Shown: in pieces, positions 1-6,924 of the stretch | Layout: the number at the start of each line of letters is the position of its first letter | Position numbering within the stretch: the stretch's first letter is position 1 | Origin: an uncultured Draconibacterium sp. | Lineage (GTDB): Bacteria > Bacteroidota > Bacteroidia > Bacteroidales > Prolixibacteraceae | Reading direction: 5' to 3' | Length of the DNA stretch: 64,000 bases | NCBI GenBank assembly: GCA_947492175.1 | Contig: CANLMQ010000006.1 | Coordinates: 1 to 64,000, forward strand | Program-made: the position numbers and the translations under genes | Notes under the pieces: model-generated | Database searches by the model: none | What the model was told of the DNA's origin: nothing | Seen by the model: only the letters and a program-made list of their open reading frames with translations

Positions 1-76
1 AGTTCATAAGTTTAGGTTTGATTAGTTTTATTGGTTTAGTTAGTGAAAAGGATGGGTGTTGACCCGTCCTTTTTTT
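1..76 (+). ncRNA. Putative small RNA, copy 1 (5' end outside window)
   Basis: First copy of the invariant element. It has a U- and G-rich 5' part with repeated TTAG motifs, then a 10-bp stem (48-57 with 62-71, one G-T pair, GTTG loop) followed by a T-run to 76, a typical intrinsic terminator. The promoter of this copy would lie left of the window. No start codon with a convincing reading frame occurs in it. The small-RNA reading is inference from structure and repetition. Confidence 0.5.
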
Positions 77-239
77 AATTACATAATTCAACAAAACTTT
101 GCCAGCATAAACACTCCTCCAAAAACTTCCTTTTTCTTGATAATTCACAAATAGATTTACTCGATTTAAGATTGATTTAAGATATGTTATAAAACATGTC
201 TTTTAACATTAGGTTAACCTCAATTAGTTTTTTTCACCC

Positions 240-247
240 TACATTTG
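240..247 (+). promoter_or_regulatory. -7 element (TACATTTG) before small RNA copy 2
   Basis: TACATTTG fits the Bacteroidota primary-sigma -7 consensus TAnnTTTG. No clean TTTG is found at -33, only a GTTAAC stretch at 213-218. Transcription would start near 252-255, giving a transcript of about 82 nt to the terminator at 335. Confidence 0.5.
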
Positions 248-252
248 CAGCA

Positions 253-335
253 TAGTTTTAGTTCATAAGTTTAGGTTTGATTAGTTTTATTGGTTTAGTT
301 AGTGAAAAGGATGGGTGTTGACCCGTCCTTTTTTT
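253..335 (+). ncRNA. Putative small RNA, copy 2
   Basis: Second copy, with the start estimated from the TACATTTG element at 240-247. Positions 260-335 are identical to 1-76. The terminator hairpin is at 307-330 with a T-run to 335. The region 5' of the hairpin is single-stranded-looking and U/G rich, as expected for a base-pairing RNA; its complement includes AAACTTATG, so pairing over start codons of AU-rich leaders is conceivable but unproven. Confidence 0.55.
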
Positions 336-496
336 AGTTACATATTTTGACCAAACTTTGCGGCATAAATCCACTCTTACAACTTCCTTTTTCTTTATAA
401 TTCACAAATAGATTTACTCGATTTAAGATAGACTTAAGATATGTTATAAAACATGTTTTTTAACATTAGGTTAACCTCTATTAGCTTTTTTCACCT

Positions 497-504
497 TACA
501 TTTG
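497..504 (+). promoter_or_regulatory. -7 element (TACATTTG) before small RNA copy 3
   Basis: Same TAnnTTTG match as at 240-247, exactly one repeat period (257 bp) downstream. It is retained although neighbouring bases have changed. Confidence 0.5.
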
Positions 505-509
505 CAGCA

Positions 510-592
510 TAGTTTTAGTTCATAAGTTTAGGTTTGATTAGTTTTATTGGTTTAGTTAGTGAAAAGGATGGGTGTTGACCCGTCCTTTTTTT
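510..592 (+). ncRNA. Putative small RNA, copy 3
   Basis: Third copy, identical to copy 2 across the predicted transcript, with the hairpin at 564-587 and T-run to 592. The same hairpin read on the minus strand is followed by TTTT, so it could also help terminate the convergent cobamide operon, whose last gene ends at 692. Confidence 0.55.
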
Positions 593-691
593 ATTTCAAT
601 ATAAACCTCTCAAAACGAATAAACTTCATTACACAACTGGTTACATATTCCCAATCTGAATTCTGCAGTTTAAAGTTGAAATTACAATTAC

Positions 692-1630
692 TTATGAAGC
701 AATTGTAGATAAAGAAACAACAATAAGAAAGATGATTATTATAGTTGTAAGGAAATTTATACCACACGCCTTAAATACATCAGCATCAGAAACCGGCCTC
801 TTATTTTCTCCTATAAAAGCTTTCTTAACCAACACTCCGTGATAAACATTTGGTCCCCCAAACTGACAATCTAAAATACCTGCCAATGCAGCTTCAGGAT
901 ATCCTGCATTAGGACTGGCATGTTTCCGGCCATATTTAAAAATAAATAGTAATCCTTGTTTGCTAAATGTTACCAGCACCATAATAAATGCGGTTAAACG
1001 TGCCGGAACAAAATTTAACACATCATCGAGTTTTGCCGCAAACCAACCAAAATCTTTGTAACGTTCGCTTTTATATCCAATCATTGAATCGAGCGTATTA
1101 GCCATTTTATAGGCAAACATACCGGGCACTCCGGCAAGGGCATAATAAAAAAGCGGAGCAATTACTCCATCGCTGAGATTTTCGGCAAGCGTTTCCAATA
1201 CAGCAGTGCGGATTTGATTTTTACTGAGTTTTGAAGTATCGCGTCCAACAATCATGCTCAACTGTTTTCGCCCGGCTTCAAGCCCTTCTTTATTCAACAC
1301 ACGGATTACTTTTAACGACTCCTGAACAAGCGAACGATTTGCTAAACCGTAAAACACAAAAACGGAGGCCAAACTCACAGAGAGAATTTCAAATTCGGAT
1401 AGTTTATGAAACAAATACCAAAGGCTGCTATATGTAATAGAAACCAGTGTAATAGTTAGAAGTGCCCCTTTTGTTTTTCTTTTGTTCCCTTTATTTAGAT
1501 TTCGCTCTCCAGCAGAAATGGCATTTCCGAACAAACGAATAGGGTGTGGTAAATTATGCGGATCGCCAATTAGCAAATCTAAAACAAAACCTGCCAGCAA
1601 TGGGATGATTAAGTCAGAATGATTAATCAA
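692..1630 (-). CDS. cbiB: Adenosylcobinamide-phosphate synthase (CbiB/CobD)
   Basis: This 312-aa integral membrane enzyme joins aminopropanol phosphate to adenosylcobyric acid to give adenosylcobinamide phosphate. Visible family marks are the early LDLLIGDPHNLPHP stretch (about residues 17-30), LAENLSDGVIAPLFYYAL near 148-165, ANTLDSMIGYKSERY near 176-190, and several hydrophobic helices. The length is normal. It is the last gene of the minus-strand cobamide operon and overlaps cobQ by 8 bp, suggesting translational coupling. The only plausible start is a TTG at 1630, since no ATG lies upstream of the conserved GDP motif; this is uncommon in Bacteroidota. Confidence 0.93.
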   Translation of the reverse strand: MINHSDLIIPLLAGFVLDLLIGDPHNLPHPIRLFGNAISAGERNLNKGNKRKTKGALLTITLVSITYSSLWYLFHKLSEFEILSVSLASVFVFYGLANRSLVQESLKVIRVLNKEGLEAGRKQLSMIVGRDTSKLSKNQIRTAVLETLAENLSDGVIAPLFYYALAGVPGMFAYKMANTLDSMIGYKSERYKDFGWFAAKLDDVLNFVPARLTAFIMVLVTFSKQGLLFIFKYGRKHASPNAGYPEAALAGILDCQFGGPNVYHGVLVKKAFIGENKRPVSDADVFKACGINFLTTIIIIFLIVVSLSTIAS

Positions 1631-3101
1631 TTTGTAACGATTTATATATATATGCCATATCTACATTCTCACGAACTAAATCAGCAAGTTTATCATATTG
1701 CTCTTCCTTAAACTGCTGAAAATCCATTTCGGTAATTACATTTTGCCCCGACTCAGCCAGAATTGTATTTATAATCTCTTTGTTATCGAAAATACCATGT
1801 ATATAAGTACCCCAGGTTTTCGGATTTAAAAAGTAGCCATCATCCTTTTCATCATTAATTAAACAAAGCGGACTGGGAGCTTCGGCTACCGTATCGCCCA
1901 TATGAATTTCGTACCCCTTCCCTTTTAGTTCTGAGTTTTGGAAAGTAAAACTACACTGCTCGGTAACCTTTTCTTCGGTAATTGTTGTTTCAACCGGTAA
2001 TATTCCAAGTCCCGGCACCAAATCAACATTTCCTTCAACATGCTGCGGATCTTTTATCCACTTTCCCATCATTTGAAAACCACCACAAACACCATAAACC
2101 GCTTTACCAATCTCGTGTGCCTTTTTTATCGCTGAAGCCATTCCCTGTTTTTGTAAAAAAAGCATATCTGAAATGGTATTTTTTGATCCGGGAATAATTA
2201 CAATATCTGCCTGATCTACATCATCGGGAGTAGCTGCATAAAACAAATTCACTTCAGGAATACGTTCCAACAGGTTGAAATCGGTAAAATTCGACATGTG
2301 TCGTAAAAGCACCACAGCAATATTTGTTTTTCCTTCAACCGATTTAAACTGCTTTTTATCTACCACAACAGAATCTTCATCGTCGATATAAATATCGCGG
2401 AAGTGAGGAATTATTCCAACCACCGGCACGCCACAGAGTTCTTCAAGCTTTTTAGCTCCATCAGTAAAAAGCGAAATATCTCCGCGGAACTTGTTGATAA
2501 TAATCCCTTTCACTTGATTCCGTTCTTCTTCGGGCAATAGCAACATGGTTCCGTAAACACTGCCAAATACACCGCCTTTATCAATATCGGCAATCAGGTA
2601 TGTTGCAGCATTTTTTTCAACCGCAACACGCATATTCGTAATATCCTTTTCCCAAAGGTTTACTTCGGAAATGCTTCCCGCCCCTTCCACTACAATCGGA
2701 TTAAACTCTTCTTCCAGTCTGGAAAAAGCTTTCATACATTCTGAAAACAGGAAATCGCGGTCGGTTCCGTTAAAGTATTCTTGTGCCGATTTATTTGCCC
2801 AGGGCTTTCCGTTTAACACAATTTGCGAATTCATATAACCGGTGGGTTTTAGCAGTACCGGATTCATTTCAACGCGGCAATCCACTCCACAAGCCTCAGC
2901 CTGAACTGCCTGTGCGCGACCAATTTCCAATCCATCGGCAGTTGGAAAGCTGTTTAGCGACATGTTTTGTGCTTTATATGGTGCAGGATTTAATCCATCC
3001 TGCTTAAATATCCGGCAAAATCCGGCGTTGATTACACTTTTACCAACATCAGATCCGGTGCCCACAAACATAATGGGGCGGTATTTTTTTCCTGTTGTCA
3101 T
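1623..3101 (-). CDS. cobQ: Cobyric acid synthase (CobQ/CbiP)
   Basis: The enzyme amidates adenosylcobyrinic acid a,c-diamide at four side chains using glutamine and ATP. The N-terminal ATPase domain has the P-loop GTGSDVGKS at about residues 14-22 and KAQNMSLNSFPTADG after it. The C-terminal class I glutaminase domain has the nucleophile in GVCGGFQMMG (Cys about 339) and the histidine in YIHGIFDN (about 435). I chose the ATG at 3101 because it puts the P-loop at the usual distance; an in-frame ATG at 3134 would add 11 residues. It lies between cobC (89-bp gap to its stop from 3134) and cbiB (overlap). Confidence 0.94.
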   Translation of the reverse strand: MTTGKKYRPIMFVGTGSDVGKSVINAGFCRIFKQDGLNPAPYKAQNMSLNSFPTADGLEIGRAQAVQAEACGVDCRVEMNPVLLKPTGYMNSQIVLNGKPWANKSAQEYFNGTDRDFLFSECMKAFSRLEEEFNPIVVEGAGSISEVNLWEKDITNMRVAVEKNAATYLIADIDKGGVFGSVYGTMLLLPEEERNQVKGIIINKFRGDISLFTDGAKKLEELCGVPVVGIIPHFRDIYIDDEDSVVVDKKQFKSVEGKTNIAVVLLRHMSNFTDFNLLERIPEVNLFYAATPDDVDQADIVIIPGSKNTISDMLFLQKQGMASAIKKAHEIGKAVYGVCGGFQMMGKWIKDPQHVEGNVDLVPGLGILPVETTITEEKVTEQCSFTFQNSELKGKGYEIHMGDTVAEAPSPLCLINDEKDDGYFLNPKTWGTYIHGIFDNKEIINTILAESGQNVITEMDFQQFKEEQYDKLADLVRENVDMAYIYKSLQID

Positions 3102-3222
3102 TATTTCAGTTTCTTCTTTGTGCATATACTGCATTTAAAAGTAAAATCCATTTCCCGGGTTTCAATCAATAATTTTACGGGTAACTCCCTTAAACCAGAG
3201 CCGAGAAAGCGGATTTTCTTTT

Positions 3223-3759
3223 CTATATTTTGAATTCTGTTACACTTCCGTATACAGGCTTAAAGGTTTTAAAAAGCTCATCAATAGGTAGGTCTTCAAT
3301 AAGACTTTTAACTATTCGTATTACACCTGCATGGGCCACAATTGCCACATTATTGTTTTGACGGGAGATTACCTCATCTAAAAATTCTTTTACACGGCTA
3401 ACCATCTCCGGGTAGCTTTCGCCATTTAACGTTGGCAATTTCTGATAGTTGTCCATCCAAATTTTCCCTTTCGGATCAGAGTAGATTTCATCCCATGTTT
3501 TTAATTCCCAATCACCAAAATCAAGCTCTTTCAGGCGATCGTCGAAAATAAGCTGTTGCTTGTTAAAAAGACTTTCGGCAAGAACTTTACATCGCGACAA
3601 CGGGCTACAATATACTTTATCAAAGCAAATATTTTTTATCTGTTCTGCAGTCCGGGCTTTTTCCTGTTCAAAAGTAGCAGCAACCTGTACATCTGATTGT
3701 CCGTAGCAGATTCCCTGATCAACAGCAACGCTGGTATGTCGGATTACATAAAGCTTCAT
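3223..3759 (-). CDS. cobC: Alpha-ribazole phosphatase, histidine phosphatase family (CobC)
   Basis: A 178-aa phosphoglycerate-mutase-like phosphatase expected to remove the 5' phosphate of alpha-ribazole phosphate or cobalamin phosphate in nucleotide-loop assembly. The phospho-acceptor motif VIRHTSV is at residues 5-11, SPLSRC is near 52-57, and the second histidine is in VAHAGVIR near 142-149. The general fold is shared with phosphoglycerate mutases, so the specific role rests on its place between cobS and cobQ. Confidence 0.88.
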   Translation of the reverse strand: MKLYVIRHTSVAVDQGICYGQSDVQVAATFEQEKARTAEQIKNICFDKVYCSPLSRCKVLAESLFNKQQLIFDDRLKELDFGDWELKTWDEIYSDPKGKIWMDNYQKLPTLNGESYPEMVSRVKEFLDEVISRQNNNVAIVAHAGVIRIVKSLIEDLPIDELFKTFKPVYGSVTEFKI

Positions 3760-3835
3760 AGAAAGAAGTTTGCATTAACTCACATTATAAAAATTGAAAG
3801 CCTTCATATATTTTTTAATTCAAATAGTATTCATT

Positions 3836-4594
3836 TTAAACATTCTGCCAGGCCAAAACAGACAAATAGAAAAATACTTCGCATAATTGCTGTAATGCGC
3901 CTAACACATCGCCGGTATATCCTCCCAAATGCCTGGTTATAAAATTCCGGAAAAAGAAAGCTGTGCTCATTAACAATCCCACAATAATTAAAATCTCCTG
4001 CCAATCGAATAAGAGCAATGGTGCTGTACCCACCACGATTGCAACTATTAACGAGTATAAGGAATCTGCTTTTCCTACCGGTTTTGTTTTACTCGATGCA
4101 TCTAAACGCGCATATTCCGATGTATAGATAAGTAACACCGGGAAGACCCGGCTAAATGCATGTCCGGCAATTAATACTATTGGAATTCGCAAAGCATCGG
4201 TGTGCATCAAGGTAATAAATTTTATTCCCAATATCCCCATCAAGCCAATTGTTCCATAGGTTCCGATACGGCTGTCTTTCATTATTTCCAGTATCCTTTC
4301 GGGGGTGTAGCCGCCACCAAATCCATCGCAGAAATCGGCAAAACCATCTTCGTGAAAAGCTCCTGTAAAAAGCGTTGTAAGCACCATACTTATACCAACG
4401 GCAACCGAAATTGGCAAATACAAATTAAAAGCCCAAAAGGCTATTGCCCCCATTCCACCGACTAAAATTCCGACTAACGGAAAGTAGCGCGTTGATTTAT
4501 TAAGCATTTCTTCGGTCCAGCCATTTATATTGCCCACGGGCACGCGCGTATAAAAACTTAAGGCTGTTAGAAATATTTTAAATTCGTTTTTCAT
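3836..4594 (-). CDS. cobS: Adenosylcobinamide-GDP ribazoletransferase (cobalamin synthase, CobS)
   Basis: A 252-aa polytopic membrane enzyme that joins adenosylcobinamide-GDP with alpha-ribazole (phosphate), the last assembly step. The family-typical start FLTALSFYTRVPVG (about residues 9-22) and the metal-binding HEDGFADFCDGFGGG near 81-95 with RMGT-like DSRIGTYG downstream are present. Several hydrophobic helices follow. It lies 76 bp upstream of cobC; the upstream side is separated from cobT by about 700 bp that contain the 21-bp repeat array. Confidence 0.93.
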   Translation of the reverse strand: MKNEFKIFLTALSFYTRVPVGNINGWTEEMLNKSTRYFPLVGILVGGMGAIAFWAFNLYLPISVAVGISMVLTTLFTGAFHEDGFADFCDGFGGGYTPERILEIMKDSRIGTYGTIGLMGILGIKFITLMHTDALRIPIVLIAGHAFSRVFPVLLIYTSEYARLDASSKTKPVGKADSLYSLIVAIVVGTAPLLLFDWQEILIIVGLLMSTAFFFRNFITRHLGGYTGDVLGALQQLCEVFFYLSVLAWQNV

Positions 4595-4877
4595 TTTCTG
4601 ATATTAGATGCTAGATTCTGGATGCTGGATGCTGGATTGCGGACACAAGAAGCAGATAAAAGACAGGCGTACTGCTATATTATCATTTTTGTACATGCTA
4701 TTTTTAACCATAGTTATTTTTACAATTTATACCGTGAATTGCCTGTTATCTGCAATCCCCAAAAGCTTCCAAGTGTACCCTGTTTGTCTTGCTAATTCCT
4801 GTTTATTACAACTTATTTTGTAATTCTTTTCAAAGTTAATCATCTCTTTGCTGCTACGGGTACTCTTTCTATCAATC
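4595..4877. other. Intergenic stretch between cobS and the 21-bp array
   Basis: No convincing gene. Near 4605-4635 there is a run of short GATGCTGGAT-like direct repeats, a simple-sequence type seen in intergenic DNA of this group. Nothing else recognisable was seen before the array starts at 4878. Confidence 0.6.
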
Positions 4878-5268
4878 GGGATGCCTTAGTGTATAATCAG
4901 GATGCTATTTCCAATAAACGGGACTCTCATTCTAATAATCAGGACATCCATTCCTAAAAACAGGACGCTGTTTCGATAAGTAAGGATGTTCTATCTATAA
5001 ATCATGATGCTCTTTTGAATAAACCCTTTGCTTATTTGAACAATCAGGATGCTTTATCCAAATGTTAGGATGCTCATTCTAACAAACAGGATGCCTATTC
5101 TAAAAAACCCTGTGTTCATTTCAACAAACAGAATGCTCTATGTAATAAACCCTGTGCTTATTTCATAAACCCCTGTATCTATTTGCAAAAACCCTGTGCC
5201 TATTTGTTAAAATCCTTTACTTATTTTATAAATGCCTTTGCTTATTTGCATAAGCCCTGTCCTGTTTG
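4878..5268. repeat. Degenerate 21-bp tandem array, about 18-19 units
   Basis: Units such as GGATGCTCATTCTAACAAACA repeat with a 21-bp step from about 4878 to 5268. Two half-types alternate irregularly: units beginning CAGGATGC and units beginning CCCTGTGC. Sequence identity between units is low, but the spacing is kept. Read on the plus strand the array gives a seven-residue periodic peptide (KPCAYL-like), interrupted by stop codons (for example near 4955 and 5070), so it is probably not a gene. It sits inside the cobamide operon between cobT and cobS. Confidence 0.8.
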
Positions 5269-5297
5269 GCATGTTGTTTTGTTTAATCCAACTCCGC

Positions 5298-6302
5298 CTA
5301 TTCTTTATTGGAAACACCCGCATCTTCCATGCTGCTCATTTGGTTTAAAAAGTTTACAGCCGATTTTACCAGTGGCATTGCAACTGCGGCACCTGTTCCC
5401 TCACCCAAACGCATTCCCAGATGCAACAATGGTTTCACTCCCAAATACTCCAACATTAATTTGTGTCCTTTTTCTTCGGAACTGTGACAGAAAACACAAT
5501 TGTTTTTAACCGATGCATCCATTTGAATAGCTGTAATTACTGCAGCAGTAGAAATAAAACCATCAATCAGAATCAGCATATTTTGCCTTTTAGCTTCAAG
5601 ATAAGCCCCCACCATTGCGGCAATCTCAATTCCGCCAAATGTGGCAAGAATTTCTTCCGGAGTTTCCGGGTTATACTTTCCGGCAACTTCTTTCAGCACA
5701 TTAATTTTATGCTCAACCTGGCTGTTATTTAATCCTGCCCCCGGCCCGGTACACTCTTCAATAGTGCCTCCGATAAACCGGTGCATTAACAGCGACGATG
5801 CCGAAGTGTTTCCAATTCCCATTTCGCCACAAGCAATGGTGTTACTTCCGGACTCTGCCTCTTTCCGGACTGCATCAGCACCTGCTTTCATTGCGGCGCG
5901 GCATTCTTCCGGTGTCATGGCAGGTTCAACTCTCATGTTACGGCTTCCGTAGGCCACTTTAGTTTTCTCAATGGGCAATTCGGCCGGGAAATCGTAGTCT
6001 ACACCAACATCGTACACCTTCAGGCTAATGTCGTTCTGATTACAAAACACATTAATTGCTGCGCCACCTCCGCAAAAATTCATCACCATTTGCCAGGTAA
6101 CGTCTTTTGGATACGGACTGATTCCCTCGTCGGCCAAACCATGGTCGGCAGCAAAAACCAGGTGCGCAGGTTTTTCAATTTTTGGCGATAAAGTATTCTG
6201 CACCTCCCCTATTTGTAAAGCCAGTTCTTCCAATAAGCCCAGCGATCCAAGAGGTTTGGTTTTGTTGTTTATTTTGTGTTGAAGTTGTTCTTTGATATTC
6301 AT
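5298..6302 (-). CDS. cobT: Nicotinate-nucleotide--dimethylbenzimidazole phosphoribosyltransferase (CobT)
   Basis: A 334-aa enzyme that activates the lower-ligand base by transferring phosphoribose from nicotinate mononucleotide. The start region NNKTKPLGSLGLLEELA (about residues 12-28), FAADHGLADEG near 50-60, GEMGIGNTSAS near 160-170 and GEGTGAA at about 300-306, which carries the catalytic glutamate, are all intact. It is a complete stand-alone CobT, the second CobT domain of the cluster besides the fusion at 6917-9022. It lies 112 bp after cobU. Confidence 0.94.
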   Translation of the reverse strand: MNIKEQLQHKINNKTKPLGSLGLLEELALQIGEVQNTLSPKIEKPAHLVFAADHGLADEGISPYPKDVTWQMVMNFCGGGAAINVFCNQNDISLKVYDVGVDYDFPAELPIEKTKVAYGSRNMRVEPAMTPEECRAAMKAGADAVRKEAESGSNTIACGEMGIGNTSASSLLMHRFIGGTIEECTGPGAGLNNSQVEHKINVLKEVAGKYNPETPEEILATFGGIEIAAMVGAYLEAKRQNMLILIDGFISTAAVITAIQMDASVKNNCVFCHSSEEKGHKLMLEYLGVKPLLHLGMRLGEGTGAAVAMPLVKSAVNFLNQMSSMEDAGVSNKE

Positions 6303-6414
6303 ATTTGAAAATTTAGCGGGAAGACAGAAGCACTAAAATTGAAGTTCTCGTCCGAAATTAAGTGCCTAATCTTCTTATTAGTATTGATTTTTAAAAACTA
6401 TTGTAATTCTTTAC

Positions 6415-6924
6415 TTATTTTATTTGTACCGGTATTCCGGAAACCATTAACTGAACACTGTTGGCTGATTTGGCAATATACTGATTCATCCAGCCCTGAA
6501 GATCAGCAAATTTGCGTGCCATTTCATTTTCGGGATGAACACCCATTCCCAGTTCATTGCTAACAACAATAACAGTAAAATCCCCGGCTGTAAATTTATC
6601 CCATTCTTTTTGGGCAATTTCCAGACTGGCATCTACATCGCTTTTGTTCTGATAAAAAATATTGGTAAGCCAAAGCGTAATACAGTCGAGCATTACTGTT
6701 TTTCCGGCCAGATCATGTTTACTGATTTCAATCTCTTCCTCGATGGTTTGCCATTGTTCGCCCCGATCGGACTGGTGCCGTTTTACCCGCGACCTGAAAT
6801 CTTCGTCCCAGATATGTGCCGTTGCCAGGTAAATTGGGTTTTCCGATTTCTCTTCGGCCAAGTGCTGGGCATAACTACTTTTCCCCGATCGTTGCCCGCC
6901 TGTAATAAAAATAATTTCAGCCAT
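6415..6924 (-). CDS. cobU: Adenosylcobinamide kinase / adenosylcobinamide-phosphate guanylyltransferase (CobU)
   Basis: This 169-aa bifunctional enzyme phosphorylates adenosylcobinamide and then attaches GMP to make adenosylcobinamide-GDP. The P-loop GGQRSGKS is at residues 9-16, the guanylylated histidine is in KRHQSDR (about His50), and LDCITLWLTN and VSNELGMGVHP follow, all typical. It overlaps the upstream dehydrogenase-CobT gene by 8 bp, so the two are probably translationally coupled. Confidence 0.95.
   Translation of the reverse strand: MAEIIFITGGQRSGKSSYAQHLAEEKSENPIYLATAHIWDEDFRSRVKRHQSDRGEQWQTIEEEIEISKHDLAGKTVMLDCITLWLTNIFYQNKSDVDASLEIAQKEWDKFTAGDFTVIVVSNELGMGVHPENEMARKFADLQGWMNQYIAKSANSVQLMVSGIPVQIK

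Larger units (their letters stand above)
1..592 (+). repeat. Tandem ~258-bp direct repeat, about 2.3 units
   Basis: The sequence beginning AGTTCATAAG at position 1 recurs at 260 and 517, giving periods of 259 and 257 bp. The first ~76 nt of each unit, ending in a hairpin and T-run, are identical in all three copies. The ~110 bp after each hairpin have diverged, while the stretch just before the next copy (a TACATTTG element) is again well conserved. This invariant-transcript, variable-spacer pattern suggests each unit is a small transcription unit. The left end is cut by the window, so the array may continue upstream. Confidence 0.9.

Noticed and set aside
5183..5509. 108-aa ORF on the plus strand with KPCAYL repeats
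   Set aside because: It arises from the 21-bp array and then runs antisense into cobT; the repeat frame has stops further upstream.
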